64,000 nt of DNA from Nitrospirota bacterium (GTDB lineage: Bacteria > Nitrospirota > Thermodesulfovibrionia > Thermodesulfovibrionales > UBA6898): the NCBI GenBank assembly GCA_016235245.1, contig JACRLO010000021.1, positions 1 through 64,000 of the forward strand, in the 5' to 3' direction. Made by a program: the position numbers and the translations under genes. A model generated the notes under the pieces. It ran no database searches, had not been told where the DNA came from, and worked only from the letters and a program-made list of their open reading frames with translations. Shown here piece by piece: positions 36,615 to 45,930 of this stretch (the first letter of the stretch is position 1; every line of letters begins with the position of its first letter).

Positions 36615-38378
36615 TTAGAACAGCCCGCTCACCTTTCCGGTGTCAGTGTCCACGTCAATTCTCCTGAATGCCGGGTTGGATGCTGTTCCGGGCATCAGGG
36701 TGATGGTGCCTGCGCACGGGCAGAGGAACTTGGCGCCGGAGTAAATCAGGATATCTCTGATCGGCAGCGTCCAGCCCTTCGGAACTCCCTTGAGCGTTGG
36801 GTCGTGTGACAGGCTCAGGTGTGTCTTGACCATCATGGTGGCATAGTCGGCATACTGGGGATCGTCTTCAAGCATCTTGGCCTTTGCCTCGGCTTCAGGC
36901 AGCCAGGAAACGCCGTCAGCGCCGTAGACCTCTTTGGCGATAAGCGCTACGCGGTCGCGCAGCTTCATCTCAAGCGGATAGAGGAACCTGAAGTCGTTGT
37001 CTTCCTTGCAGGCGTCAATGACTGCGTCGGCCAGTTCCAGCGCGCCGTCACCACCTTTGAGCCAGTGCTGTGATTCAGCGCAGCGGGCTCCGGCAGCTTC
37101 AGCAGCCCTCTTGACAGCGGCAACTTCGGCATCGGTGTCCGTATAGAACCGGTTTACGCAGACAACCGGATTGATGCCTGATTTGCGGATAACATTGATC
37201 ATATGGACCATGTTGGCGCAGCCTTTTTCGACCAGTCCGATATTCTCCTTCGTGTATTCGTCTGACAAAGCCTTGCCGGCAACTACCTTGGGGCCGCCGC
37301 CATGCATCTTCAGGGCGCGGACCGTGGTGGTGAGCACCGAGACATTAGGCTTGAGGCCGCCTATGCGCGCCTTGACGTTCCAGAACTTCTCGAAACCGAT
37401 GTCTGCGGCAAAGCCTGACTCGGTCACGTGATAGTCGAACATCTTCAGTCCTATACGGTCAGCAATGATCGAGGACTGCCCCACTGCGATATTGGCAAAA
37501 GGACCGGCATGTACGAGGCAGGGGTTGTATTCTGCCGTGCACATAAGCGTAGGGTTGATGGTGTTGCGCATGAAAGCAGCCATGGCATTGCCGACTTCAA
37601 GATCGCCTGTGGTAACAGGCTTGCCGCTCTTATCAAAGGCAACCGTGATATTGTTGAGGCGTTGTTTCAGGTCTGCGAGGTCGTTGGCAATTGCCAGGAT
37701 GGCCATGCATTCGGAACCGACTGCGATACCAAACTTCGACTGCATCATATAGCCGTCTGTCCTGCCGCCCATGCCGATTATGATATTGCGCAGACTCTGG
37801 GCGCAGAAGTCGATGATCCATCCCATTTCCACACGGGTAGGATCAATGTCAAGACGCCGCATTTTGGTAAGCCGCTGCAACTGCTCGTCATTGTAGTTGC
37901 GCTCGTGCTGCATGCGCGACGTCATAGCCACCATCGCCAGGTTGTGCGCGTTCATGATGTCATTGATATCGCCTGTGAGGCCCAGGGAAAATTCGGTCAT
38001 CGGGATCAAAAGGGAGTTTCCGCCGCCTGCAGCCGTCCCCTTAACATTCATGGTAGGGCCGCCGGAGGGCTGACTGAGCGTGCCGCCGACATTCATGCCG
38101 CGCTTTCCGAGGCCTTCCATCAGGCCGCAGGACGTGGTGCTTTTGCCTTCTCCCAGAGGCGTAGGGGTTATGGCAGTCACCTCAATGTATTTACCGTCAG
38201 GGTTGCCTTTGAGACGGTTAAAGATCTTGAGAAAGTCTAATTTGGCCAGGCGGCCCATAGGAAGTATCTCGTCCTTCTGTAGTCCCAGTTTTTCGCGCCA
38301 CTGCTCAGGGGAAGGCATATTCTTTTCCGCTTCCTCGGAAATCTGCCAGTCGGCTAACTTCGTTGCATCATACGGCAT
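36615..38378 (-). CDS. fhs: Formate-tetrahydrofolate ligase
   Basis: Fhs makes 10-formyl-tetrahydrofolate from formate, THF and ATP. The 587-residue protein is slightly longer than average and has the nucleotide loop TPLGEGKST at 73-81 and the MQHERNYND and [17 protein letters not shown] segments of the family. A GAGGAGG site precedes the ATG. It stands alone with its own terminator; no folD, metF or CODH genes are in the window, so whether it feeds purine and fMet synthesis (purN and fmt are nearby) or a Wood-Ljungdahl route cannot be decided here. Confidence 0.96.
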   Translation of the reverse strand: MPYDATKLADWQISEEAEKNMPSPEQWREKLGLQKDEILPMGRLAKLDFLKIFNRLKGNPDGKYIEVTAITPTPLGEGKSTTSCGLMEGLGKRGMNVGGTLSQPSGGPTMNVKGTAAGGGNSLLIPMTEFSLGLTGDINDIMNAHNLAMVAMTSRMQHERNYNDEQLQRLTKMRRLDIDPTRVEMGWIIDFCAQSLRNIIIGMGGRTDGYMMQSKFGIAVGSECMAILAIANDLADLKQRLNNITVAFDKSGKPVTTGDLEVGNAMAAFMRNTINPTLMCTAEYNPCLVHAGPFANIAVGQSSIIADRIGLKMFDYHVTESGFAADIGFEKFWNVKARIGGLKPNVSVLTTTVRALKMHGGGPKVVAGKALSDEYTKENIGLVEKGCANMVHMINVIRKSGINPVVCVNRFYTDTDAEVAAVKRAAEAAGARCAESQHWLKGGDGALELADAVIDACKEDNDFRFLYPLEMKLRDRVALIAKEVYGADGVSWLPEAEAKAKMLEDDPQYADYATMMVKTHLSLSHDPTLKGVPKGWTLPIRDILIYSGAKFLCPCAGTITLMPGTASNPAFRRIDVDTDTGKVSGLF

Positions 38379-38599
38379 TTGAACCTCCTCGTGATGAATT
38401 AATTGTTATTAAAATGAATACCTGCTATAAAAACAGGCACAAAGAAAGACGATTTTTTTCAATAGTTGCGTTCAGTTGCGAGATTATAGCAGTATTGTCG
38501 GATAATCTTCAATATAAATAAAGCTCATAAGCTTATAAGTTAAGAAAGCATGGATTTTCTGAAAAAATATAGTATATAGTATCTATTCCGGAGGTGATC

Positions 38600-39556
38600 A
38601 TGATCAGAAATAAAATTGTATATCCCCTGATATTTCTTTTTGTTTTGACGTCGTATGTACAGGCAACGTTTCTTCTTGACCGTGTTGTCGCTGTCGTCAA
38701 TCAGGACGTTATCACCTGGAGCGAACTCTACCGCTTTATGGAAGTTGACGCCTCCCCGGCGGTGAAGGCCCTGCCCGAGGAGGAGAGAAAAAAGATTTTT
38801 CTCAATAACGAGACCCTTTTTCTCGAAAGTCTTATTGAGTTAAGGCTGCAGGTCCAGGAGGCGGCAAACAGCAGGGTAAAGGTTGTAGGTGAGGAAGTAA
38901 AGGAGACCATCGAGGGGATCAAAAAGAAATACGGCATGACGGATTCCCAGTTTCAGGATTCTCTGAAGTCGGAGGGGTATACCTTTGAGGAATACAAAAG
39001 GCGTCTTGTCGACCAGTTGCTGCAGAGCAAGATTGTGAATCAGCAGGTCCGCAGTAAAGTCCTGGTAAGTGATGCTGATGTTGATAATTTCATGAAGGAG
39101 AATAAGGATATGAGCAGCAGCGCCGGCTCTTATCATATCCGCCAGATCTTTTTCAAAAAGCCGAAGGATCCGGCCGAAAGGGCCTTGGTAGAAGAAAAGG
39201 CACTTGCAGTGTATGCAAAGGCCGGGCAGGGTCAGGATTTCGCTGAATTGGCACGCCTGCATTCCGAGGATGCAACCAGGAATTCGGGAGGAGATCTCGG
39301 GTATATTGAAAAGGGAATTTTAGGGAAGGAGTTTCTCGGCGCACTGTCTGCCATGAAGCAGGGGGATGTAAGTAAACCCTTCTGGAGTGACAGAGGTATG
39401 CATATACTCATGCTTGAGGAGACGGCTGCTCCGAGATCTGCGGCTGAGCTTAAAGAGGACGCGAAGATACAGCTTCAGGAGAAGCTCTTTAACGAAAAAT
39501 ACAAGGCCTGGATCAAGTCGCTGCGCGAGAAATCGTTTATCGATATCCGGCTCTGA
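38600..39556 (+). CDS. SurA-like periplasmic peptidyl-prolyl isomerase
   Basis: A 318-residue exported chaperone/isomerase. The N-terminus is a hydrophobic signal (about 8-24), followed by a SurA_N helical domain (LDRVVAVVNQDVITWSELYR) and a parvulin domain from about 170 (HIRQIFFK ... DFAELARLHSED ... SGGDLGYI). Only one parvulin repeat is present, against two in E. coli SurA. The likely job is folding of outer-membrane proteins, which fits the Lpt genes elsewhere in the window. GGAGG five bases before ATG 38600 favours this start over GTG 38594. Confidence 0.88.
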   Translation: MIRNKIVYPLIFLFVLTSYVQATFLLDRVVAVVNQDVITWSELYRFMEVDASPAVKALPEEERKKIFLNNETLFLESLIELRLQVQEAANSRVKVVGEEVKETIEGIKKKYGMTDSQFQDSLKSEGYTFEEYKRRLVDQLLQSKIVNQQVRSKVLVSDADVDNFMKENKDMSSSAGSYHIRQIFFKKPKDPAERALVEEKALAVYAKAGQGQDFAELARLHSEDATRNSGGDLGYIEKGILGKEFLGALSAMKQGDVSKPFWSDRGMHILMLEETAAPRSAAELKEDAKIQLQEKLFNEKYKAWIKSLREKSFIDIRL

Positions 39557-39604
39557 TTTGGCTGCAAGGTCTTAACGCCTGAGCTATTTTCAAAAGGAGG
39601 GGTC

Positions 39605-40258
39605 ATGGAACTGATGAGTGTCGGCGTTCTTGCCTCAGGGAGGGGGTCGAATTTTCAATCTATTATCGATGCCATAGAAGCGGGCAGTCTTAAGGCGAAG
39701 ATCGTTCTTTTGATTACGGACAACCCCAATGCCTTTGCCATTGAGCGGGCAAAGAAGCACGGCATCGAAACGCTTATCATGGTCCCGAAGCAATATGCCG
39801 GGCGAAGCGATTACTATACGGCTGTTGTGAGGGAACTGAAGATCCGGGAGGTTGGGCTGGTGGTGCTTGCCGGCTTCATGAGGATCATCGGCAAACCGCT
39901 TATCGAGGCGTACCGGGACAGGGTCATGAATATCCATCCTGCCCTCCTGCCGTCATTTCCCGGACTGCACGGCCAGAAACAGGCTCAGGACTACGGGGTC
40001 AGAATATCGGGTTGTACGGTGCATTTTGTTGACGAAGGCATGGATACGGGCCCCATCATTATTCAGGCGGCAGTCCCTGTTTCCTTTGAAGATACGGAAG
40101 AGTCCCTTTCTGAACGAATACTGAAGCTCGAACATAAGATATTCCCTGAGGCGATCAGACTTTTTTCCGAAGGCAGGCTTGAAGTCGTAGGCAGGAAAGT
40201 AAAAATTGCCGGTGCTGCTCCGGACAAGAGTTCTCTCGTCTTCCCCCCGCTTGATTAG
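39605..40258 (+). CDS. purN: Phosphoribosylglycinamide formyltransferase
   Basis: PurN transfers formyl from 10-formyl-THF to GAR in purine synthesis. The 217-residue protein has VLASGRGSNFQSII near the start (phosphate binding), the catalytic Asn/His in MNIHPALLPSFPGLHG and the Asp in DEGMDTGPIIIQ. AAAGGAGG precedes the ATG by six bases. Its end overlaps the ECF sigma gene, so purine and stress-sigma genes are linked here. Confidence 0.96.
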   Translation: MELMSVGVLASGRGSNFQSIIDAIEAGSLKAKIVLLITDNPNAFAIERAKKHGIETLIMVPKQYAGRSDYYTAVVRELKIREVGLVVLAGFMRIIGKPLIEAYRDRVMNIHPALLPSFPGLHGQKQAQDYGVRISGCTVHFVDEGMDTGPIIIQAAVPVSFEDTEESLSERILKLEHKIFPEAIRLFSEGRLEVVGRKVKIAGAAPDKSSLVFPPLD

Positions 40259-40826
40259 CCCTGAAGAAACCGATATCAGCCTCATGGGGCTGATCAGAAA
40301 AGGCGATGCAAAGGCCTTTGAACTCCTTGTTGCCCGCCATCAGCGTGCTGTTTATAATATTGCCCTTCGCTTTCTTCGCGATTCAGACGAGGCAGAGGAT
40401 CTGACGCAGGATGTTTTCATCCGGATCTATAAGGCGGCAGCAACGTATAGCCCTGAGGCCAAATTCACGACCTGGCTTTATACCATCGTCAGAAATCTCT
40501 GTTTTAACGTCCTCAGGAGCAGGAAACAGGCTGTACTCATGTCAGTTGACGATGAGGCTATGCCGGAGCTTTCAGAAAAGGGCGACAATCCTCTGGAGCG
40601 TATCACCAGGCAGGAGGTAAGGGAAAGGGTGATGCATGCCGTGGGCAAACTGCCTGACAATATGAGGCTGGCTGTGCTTTTGAGCAAGTATCAGGGCCTC
40701 TCGTATGACGAGATTGCCGGCGTTATGGGTTGCTCCGTAACGGCGATCAAGCTCAGGGTGCATCGGGCAAAGGCTATTCTTGCGGCAGAGCTTTCCGATT
40801 TAAGAGATGAAACCGGGGACAATTAG
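40251..40826 (+). CDS. ECF-type RNA polymerase sigma factor
   Basis: A sigma-70 family factor of the RpoE/ECF group, about 191 residues. Region 2 (AFELLVARHQRAVYNIALRF, DLTQDVFIRIYK, KFTTWLYTIVRNLC) and region 4 (YDEIAGVMGCSVTAIKLRVHRAK) are both complete. The start is uncertain: TTG 40251 gives the usual MISPEETDISL N-terminus but lacks a ribosome site; TTG 40206 has AGGAAAG upstream. A zinc-type anti-sigma factor gene follows after 27 bases. Confidence 0.9.
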   Translation: MISPEETDISLMGLIRKGDAKAFELLVARHQRAVYNIALRFLRDSDEAEDLTQDVFIRIYKAAATYSPEAKFTTWLYTIVRNLCFNVLRSRKQAVLMSVDDEAMPELSEKGDNPLERITRQEVRERVMHAVGKLPDNMRLAVLLSKYQGLSYDEIAGVMGCSVTAIKLRVHRAKAILAAELSDLRDETGDN

Positions 40827-40853
40827 CAGTGTTTAATAGCCAGGAGGTCAGAC

Positions 40854-41381
40854 ATGGACTGTAAAGAAATTCAGGATAACCTGTCAGCATATATAGACCG
40901 GGAGCTGCCATCAGCAAACCAGGAAACCGTCAGGACGCACCTTGCAGACTGCGGGCAATGTGCCTTGCAGTACGCACGACTGCGCAGGGGTTGGCAGGCC
41001 CTTGATGCGTGGGAAGACGTCACTGCTCCAGAGAGGATGCGAAAGAAGATTCTCGAGTCTGTGAGGCCGCAGAGGAAGCCGGTCTGGTGGCGCGCAGTAA
41101 TGTCTTCAGCTGCTGTCCTTATTCTTGTTTTTGGCATTGCCGTATATTATTCCGGCCAATCGTCATTGCAGAATATTGCCAATAATCAGCCATCTCTCCA
41201 GACAGCTGCCGGCGCTTTCAGTGAGGATGAAATCATAGCAAACCTTCTCCTTCTCCAGGAAAATGACTTTTTTGATACCCTGGACGAGCTCGTCAGGATA
41301 GGTGATCTCCCCTTTGCCGAAGAACCGTCTCATGGGATAAAGGAGCCTGACAGAAGCTCCCTGGATATGGTCTGCACATGA
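40854..41381 (+). CDS. Zinc-type anti-sigma factor, membrane anchored
   Basis: A 175-residue protein with an N-terminal zf-HC2 domain: Cys3 and His29-x3-Cys33-x2-Cys36 form the zinc site seen in ZAS anti-sigma factors. One membrane helix lies at about 80-100 (AVMSSAAVLILVFGIAVYY), followed by a periplasmic tail of ~75 residues. It should hold the upstream ECF sigma inactive until an envelope signal. AGGAGG precedes the ATG, and its end overlaps the next gene by four bases. Confidence 0.88.
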   Translation: MDCKEIQDNLSAYIDRELPSANQETVRTHLADCGQCALQYARLRRGWQALDAWEDVTAPERMRKKILESVRPQRKPVWWRAVMSSAAVLILVFGIAVYYSGQSSLQNIANNQPSLQTAAGAFSEDEIIANLLLLQENDFFDTLDELVRIGDLPFAEEPSHGIKEPDRSSLDMVCT

Positions 41382-41869
41382 AAAACCTGATACGCATTCT
41401 GGGCATGGGTCTGCTGCTGGCGATCGCGTTTGTCGAAGCTGCAGCAGGCGCTGACAGCAGGGAGATGGATAACAGAGGGCGCTGGCAATCCATGCCTCCG
41501 GAGGAAAAGAGGAGGGTGATAGAGAATTACCGTCAGTGGAAGAGCCGGCCTCGTGAAAACAGAGATAGATTGCAACGCAACCTGGACGCCTACCAAGAGC
41601 TTAGCCCGGAGGAAAGGCAGATGCTGAGACAGAGGTATCGGGCGTACAAGGGCCTTGAACCTGCCGGAAAAGAGAGACTGAGGGAGCGTCTGCATAGAGT
41701 GGATCCTCATGCTCCGGACAACAGCCAGGAGATAATGAGAAGGTTCAGGAGATCGCAGGGCCTGCCACCTGAGGAGAGGATGAGACGTCTTGAGCGGTCA
41801 CGGTTCTGGAAAGAACTTAGCAATGAGGAGAGAGAAACGTATAAAAAGCTTTTGTTTCCTGATAATTAA
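41378..41869 (+). CDS. DUF3106-like exported protein
   Basis: A 163-residue protein with a signal peptide (cleavage near AAAGA, about 25) and a very Arg/Glu-rich mature part. Repeated segments follow the pattern W/Y-x-x-(M/L)-(P/S)-P-E-E-(K/R)-R (MPPEEKRRVIENYRQWK, LSPEERQMLRQRYRAYK, LPPEERMRRLERSRFWK), as in DUF3106 proteins. Such proteins often sit downstream of ECF sigma/anti-sigma pairs and may act as periplasmic sensors in the manner of CpxP, which is inference. Overlap with the anti-sigma gene indicates one operon. Confidence 0.8.
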   Translation: MKNLIRILGMGLLLAIAFVEAAAGADSREMDNRGRWQSMPPEEKRRVIENYRQWKSRPRENRDRLQRNLDAYQELSPEERQMLRQRYRAYKGLEPAGKERLRERLHRVDPHAPDNSQEIMRRFRRSQGLPPEERMRRLERSRFWKELSNEERETYKKLLFPDN

Positions 41870-41963
41870 GGTATATTACTTAACTTACTGCTTTATGTTG
41901 ATCTGTTTTCTCTGTATTTCTCCCTCCAGCTGTTTTCCGTAATACGCATTCAATCAAAATATA

Positions 41964-41992
41964 TTGAAGCAGCAGGTCATAGGGGCTATAAT
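41964..41992 (+). promoter_or_regulatory. Strong promoter of the cyclase gene
   Basis: TTGAAG (41964-41969) and a perfect TATAAT (41987-41992) are separated by 17 bases. The ATG at 42002 is only nine bases beyond the -10 and lacks a Shine-Dalgarno, so the transcript would be almost leaderless. Confidence 0.75.
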
Positions 41993-42001
41993 CACTACTG
42001 A

Positions 42002-43381
42002 ATGAGACTGAAACATAAAATAGCTGGTTTCATGATCCTTATCCAGACCGTAATCATTGCCACGGTCATGTTTGGGACTATACGCAGTGAAGTGGACATG
42101 ACCTATTCGTCCATGGCTTCGTATGGCAGGATGATGGCAAAAGTGATTGCAGGAAGGCTGATCAGTGAGATCATGGTCAACGATTCCACAAAGAGCGCAG
42201 ACCTGGAGCGTTTTATTGACATTGTTATGTCCTTTGATGCAAGGATCGCCTGCGTTGTGGTATCGGACAGAAACAGAAACGTGCTTGCAGGACAGATCAA
42301 TCGGACGTGGGTCGATTATGAGGGGACCAGGGATGCAGCGCTTGTGCAGCTCGTTCAGGGCGCGGAAGCCTACCGCAAATTCAAGTCAGTTGCCGTGGCT
42401 ATAGATTCAGACGGACAGCATATCGGAGATATCAGGATCATCTTCAGTCTGGTTCCCCTGCAGAAGCAGATACTCCTTTCAGTCCTTCTCTGGATGAGCG
42501 CGGGCATTGCCCTTGCAGGCCTCGGTGTAGCCGGGGCGTTCATCATCTCAAAAAAGATAACGGACCCTCTTGGCAGCGTTGCGGGTGCAATGAAGCGTGT
42601 TGAGGATGGGGACCTTGAGCAGCGCGTGGAGATCAGGACAAAGGATGAGGTCGCTGATATGGCCCATGCCTTCAATAAGATGGTTGAGGGGCTGAAAGAG
42701 CGCGAGTTCATCAAGAACACCTTCTCCAAGTATGTATCAAGCCAGGTTGCAGAGAGGATCCTGAAGGAAAAGGATTTTCTGAACCTCAAGGGCGAAAAAA
42801 GGGTAGTGACCGTGTTGTTTGCCGATATTCGGGGATTCACGCCTCTTGCAGAGTCCCTGCCGCCGGAAAAGGTGCTCGATATCCTGAACAGATACTTCAG
42901 CAAAATGGTTGATATTGTGTTTCGGTACGGCGGGCTGCTCAATAAATTCATTGGCGATGCCATCATGGTTCTCTACAATGCACCGCTAGACCAGAGGTAT
43001 CATGAACTCAGGGCCATCCTTACAGGCATCGAAATGCAGAAGGAAATAGCACGTATCAATGAAGAGAGAAGGCAGCATGGAGACATCCAGGTCAACATGG
43101 GGATCGGCATCAATACCGGCGATGCCGTTGCCGGCAACGTAGGTTCGGAACTGCGGCTTGAATACACGGTAATAGGAGCTGGCGTGAACCTTGCCCAGCG
43201 CATAGAATCGCATACGGCAAAAGGGCAGCTCCTTATCAGCGAAAGCACGTATAATGCTGTTAAGGACCACGTTGAGGTGGTCAGGCTCGAACCCATGCAG
43301 GTCAAGGGTATCTCAGAACCTGTCCAGCTCTATGCTGTGATCAATGCAGACATTCCGGAGGATTTCAATGAAATCGCATAA
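42002..43381 (+). CDS. Membrane class III adenylate/guanylate cyclase with HAMP domain
   Basis: A 459-residue signalling enzyme. Membrane helices at about 7-27 and 158-184 bracket a small extracytoplasmic sensor; a HAMP domain follows (about 180-235), then the class III cyclase domain. Metal-binding aspartates are in FADIRGFT and KFIGDAIM, and the catalytic Asn and Arg in VNLAQRIE are present; the Lys in LNKFIGD with Thr in EYTVIG is the pair common in bacterial adenylate cyclases. Activity is therefore expected and cAMP is the likelier product. It overlaps the next lipoprotein gene by 14 bases. Confidence 0.92.
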   Translation: MRLKHKIAGFMILIQTVIIATVMFGTIRSEVDMTYSSMASYGRMMAKVIAGRLISEIMVNDSTKSADLERFIDIVMSFDARIACVVVSDRNRNVLAGQINRTWVDYEGTRDAALVQLVQGAEAYRKFKSVAVAIDSDGQHIGDIRIIFSLVPLQKQILLSVLLWMSAGIALAGLGVAGAFIISKKITDPLGSVAGAMKRVEDGDLEQRVEIRTKDEVADMAHAFNKMVEGLKEREFIKNTFSKYVSSQVAERILKEKDFLNLKGEKRVVTVLFADIRGFTPLAESLPPEKVLDILNRYFSKMVDIVFRYGGLLNKFIGDAIMVLYNAPLDQRYHELRAILTGIEMQKEIARINEERRQHGDIQVNMGIGINTGDAVAGNVGSELRLEYTVIGAGVNLAQRIESHTAKGQLLISESTYNAVKDHVEVVRLEPMQVKGISEPVQLYAVINADIPEDFNEIA

Positions 43382-44006
43382 GGTCATTATACTGCTGCTT
43401 GCCGCCTCTTTTCTGGTCCCTGCATGCTCCAAAGACCGTTCGCAGGAAGAGAAGATCAGAATCACTATTGATAAGCCTGATGCGCAGAGACCGCAGGAGG
43501 CTTCCCCCAGGGCGGAAGTTCCGGAGAGAAAATCTTCAACTGAATCTCAGCAAAGCGAGGTGAGGCCAAAGACGTCAAAACCTGAACCAGCACCTGAGGG
43601 GGAGCCTCTCAAACCGGAAAGGAGGGATGAAAGGACTGCACGTCCTCCGGCTCAGGTCAGATCGCTCGATTTCAGGCATGTTGCTGAACATCTCGATACA
43701 ACGAAGTATTCAAGGCAGCAGATAAAGGCATACTTTCTGTCCATACGCGGGAAGAGAGTTTCCTGGGCAGGGACCGTGTATCAGGTGCGAATCGGCAGAA
43801 ACGGATACAAGATCCTGGTCGAAAACCGGACTGCGCCGGCGCGAGCCGGTTATAATATCGTGCTTGTCAATAGAGGCCCTTCAAACATCGGGCATATCGC
43901 CAACGGGACTGAGATCAGATTCAGCGGCGTTATCAGAGATGTTGGAGCTGCGAGGCCCGGCTCAGGCCCGGTGATAGTGCTCGTGGACACGAAGATACAG
44001 AATTGA
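43368..44006 (+). CDS. Lipoprotein with C-terminal OB-like domain
   Basis: A 212-residue lipoprotein from ATG 43368. The lipobox is LVPACSK with Cys near residue 20. Residues 25-100 are a Pro/Glu/Lys/Arg-rich low-complexity linker. The C-terminal ~110 residues (YFLSIRGKRVSWAGTVYQVR ... EIRFSGVIRDVG) look like an OB-fold of the tRNA_anti-like kind found in envelope proteins. Because it overlaps the cyclase gene, a role linked to that sensor is possible but unproven. Confidence 0.75.
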   Translation: MKSHKVIILLLAASFLVPACSKDRSQEEKIRITIDKPDAQRPQEASPRAEVPERKSSTESQQSEVRPKTSKPEPAPEGEPLKPERRDERTARPPAQVRSLDFRHVAEHLDTTKYSRQQIKAYFLSIRGKRVSWAGTVYQVRIGRNGYKILVENRTAPARAGYNIVLVNRGPSNIGHIANGTEIRFSGVIRDVGAARPGSGPVIVLVDTKIQN

Positions 44007-44025
44007 GATCAGAAGGATATATATC

Positions 44026-44601
44026 ATGAGAATTTCGGCTGGAGAGTTTAAGGGAAGAAAGATCGGCTCGAAGAAGCTCTTTGTCAAGAGGGCAGGCAAG
44101 GACGACCTCAGACCGACACCGGCAAAGGTGCGCGAGGCTATCTTTGATATCCTGCGAAACGAGGTCGAGGGTGCATCCTGGCTCGATCTGTATGCCGGCA
44201 CTGGCACGGTTGGCATCGAAGCTTTGTCCCGCGGGGCTGAGAATGCCGTCTTTGTCGAATCGGTCCGCCCCAGGGCAAAGGCAATCAGTGACCTGATCGA
44301 TAAGCTCAATCTGGCAGCAAGGGCGTCAGTGCATTGTGAAGAGGCTGAAGCATTCCTCAGGAGAGCTTCGATGACCGGAGAGACCTATGACATTATTTTT
44401 GCCGACCCGCCTTATGCGTCATCTGAAATAGAGAAAATACTTCCTTTGATCGACAAATATGGTATGTTAGATGCGCAGGGTCTGCTGCTGTGCGAGCATG
44501 GAGCGAAAGCGATTGTCCCCGAGGCCGTTGGCGGACTTAAGCTGAAGAAACAATACCGGTATGGCGACACAAGACTTGCCCTGTACAGGAAAGAACTATG
44601 A
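44026..44601 (+). CDS. rsmD: 16S rRNA (guanine966-N2)-methyltransferase
   Basis: A 191-residue RsmD that methylates G966 of 16S rRNA. The N-terminal MRISAGEFKGRKI and RPTPAKVREAIFDIL segments and the catalytic DPPYAS motif are diagnostic, with the SAM-binding LDLYAGTGTVGIEALSRGA between. It overlaps coaD by four bases; rsmD-coaD is a very common bacterial pair. Confidence 0.95.
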   Translation: MRISAGEFKGRKIGSKKLFVKRAGKDDLRPTPAKVREAIFDILRNEVEGASWLDLYAGTGTVGIEALSRGAENAVFVESVRPRAKAISDLIDKLNLAARASVHCEEAEAFLRRASMTGETYDIIFADPPYASSEIEKILPLIDKYGMLDAQGLLLCEHGAKAIVPEAVGGLKLKKQYRYGDTRLALYRKEL

Positions 44602-45086
44602 GCGAAAGATTAGGCATATATCCCGGCACGTTTGACCCTTTCACGAACGGTCACCTTGACCTTGTGCGAAGAGGTCTGAGGATATTCGACCGTCTTATCG
44701 TGGGCGTTGCTCCGAGCCCGAAGAAGAACCCCCTGTTTTCGGTTGAGGAGCGTCTCATCCTGATCCGCAAAACGCTGAAGGGATATAAAGGGGTTTCTGC
44801 AGAGAGGTTCGACGGTCTGCTGGTGGATTATGTAGCAGACAGAAAAGGGGCTGCTATTATCAGGGGTCTGCGCGCGGTATCGGATTTTGAGTATGAACTG
44901 CAGATGGCGCTTATGAACCGGCGCCTTTCATCAGACATCGAGACGGTCTTTATGATGCCGAGCGAAGAATACTCCTATCTTACTGCTACGATCGTTAAGG
45001 AGATGGCGTCCCTCGGCGGCTCAGTCCGCGGCCTGGTGCCTCCTCATGTCGAAAAGGCTTTAACAAAGAAGTTCCGGAAACAGTAA
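44598..45086 (+). CDS. coaD: Phosphopantetheine adenylyltransferase
   Basis: CoaD makes dephospho-CoA from 4'-phosphopantetheine and ATP. The 162-residue protein has the nucleotidyltransferase motif GTFDPFTNGHLDLV near residue 9, GLRAVSDFEYELQMALMNR and the C-terminal YSYLTATIVKEMASLGG, all typical. It overlaps rsmD by four bases and has normal length. Confidence 0.97.
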   Translation: MSERLGIYPGTFDPFTNGHLDLVRRGLRIFDRLIVGVAPSPKKNPLFSVEERLILIRKTLKGYKGVSAERFDGLLVDYVADRKGAAIIRGLRAVSDFEYELQMALMNRRLSSDIETVFMMPSEEYSYLTATIVKEMASLGGSVRGLVPPHVEKALTKKFRKQ

Positions 45087-45095
45087 AGCCCTTTG

Positions 45096-45920
45096 ATGTC
45101 CCAGATCTACATTCTCCTTTCCATATTTCTCTGGAGTTCCATCGGCATCGTTTTCAGGATTGCTGATCTGCCGGTGCATATTTTCCTCTTCTATTCCCTG
45201 CTGATAGCTGTGGTTGTACAGTCGCTTATCGCATGGAACAGGGGATACCTTACGGAAATAACGGACAGAAAGAAGCTGACCGCACCAGTGCTGTTAGGTC
45301 TGGTCAGTCTTCTCAACAGTCTCGCTTTTTTTTATGCATTCAAAACAACGACGATATCAAATGCGGTATTGACTCATTATACTGCTCCCATTATCGTTGC
45401 TGTTCTGGCTGCCCTTTTCCTGAAGGAAAAGATTACCAGGATCCTTATCGGCGCTATCGCAATTTCATCCATGGGCCTCTGGATCATGCTTGACGGTTTT
45501 TCGACTCCGCGTGGGCATATGACCGGCGTATTGTCCGGCCTTGCTTCAGGAATTGCCTATGCGGTTATTATTATCCTCGCAAGGAAGTATGCCAGTGGGT
45601 ATCGTCCCTTCATGCTTACCTATATCGTAAATATTACTATGGTGGTCTGCCTTGCTCCCTTTGTCAGGCAATTCCCCATGCATGCACTCTGGAGCTTTCT
45701 TGTCATGGGTCTGATCCATTCGATCGTAGCGCCGATGCTCTACTATCGCGGCCTCCAGGATGTTTCTGCTGGCAGGGCCGCGGTGCTCGGCTATCTGGAG
45801 CCGGTATGTGCAATCCTGCTGAGTATGATCTTTCTCGGGGAGCTGCCGGGCCACAATTCGCTGCTTGGCGGGGTGCTCATACTTTTTTCCGGATTTATGA
45901 CGATCAGGTCGGCAGCTTAA
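45096..45920 (+). CDS. EamA-family (DMT) transporter
   Basis: A 274-residue inner-membrane protein with about ten helices in two EamA repeats, opening with ILLSIFLWSSIGIVF and with the second repeat beginning around GVLSGLASGIAYAVIIILA. DMT exporters move amino acids, metabolites or drugs; the substrate is not predictable here. ATG 45096 is preferred over TTG 45093. It starts nine bases after coaD and ends ten bases before queE. Confidence 0.88.
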   Translation: MSQIYILLSIFLWSSIGIVFRIADLPVHIFLFYSLLIAVVVQSLIAWNRGYLTEITDRKKLTAPVLLGLVSLLNSLAFFYAFKTTTISNAVLTHYTAPIIVAVLAALFLKEKITRILIGAIAISSMGLWIMLDGFSTPRGHMTGVLSGLASGIAYAVIIILARKYASGYRPFMLTYIVNITMVVCLAPFVRQFPMHALWSFLVMGLIHSIVAPMLYYRGLQDVSAGRAAVLGYLEPVCAILLSMIFLGELPGHNSLLGGVLILFSGFMTIRSAA

Positions 45921-45930
45921 AAGGAGTCCA

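Noticed and set aside
37428-38240. Plus-strand frame of 270 codons opposite fhs
   Set aside because: Antisense composition only; fhs is complete on the other strand with promoter-side ribosome site and terminator.
43150-43210. Apparent loss of a catalytic Asp in the cyclase (IGAGVN instead of IGDxVN)
   Set aside because: That Asp is not the metal or base-specifying residue; the metal Asp pair, the Lys/Thr pair and the catalytic Asn and Arg are all present.
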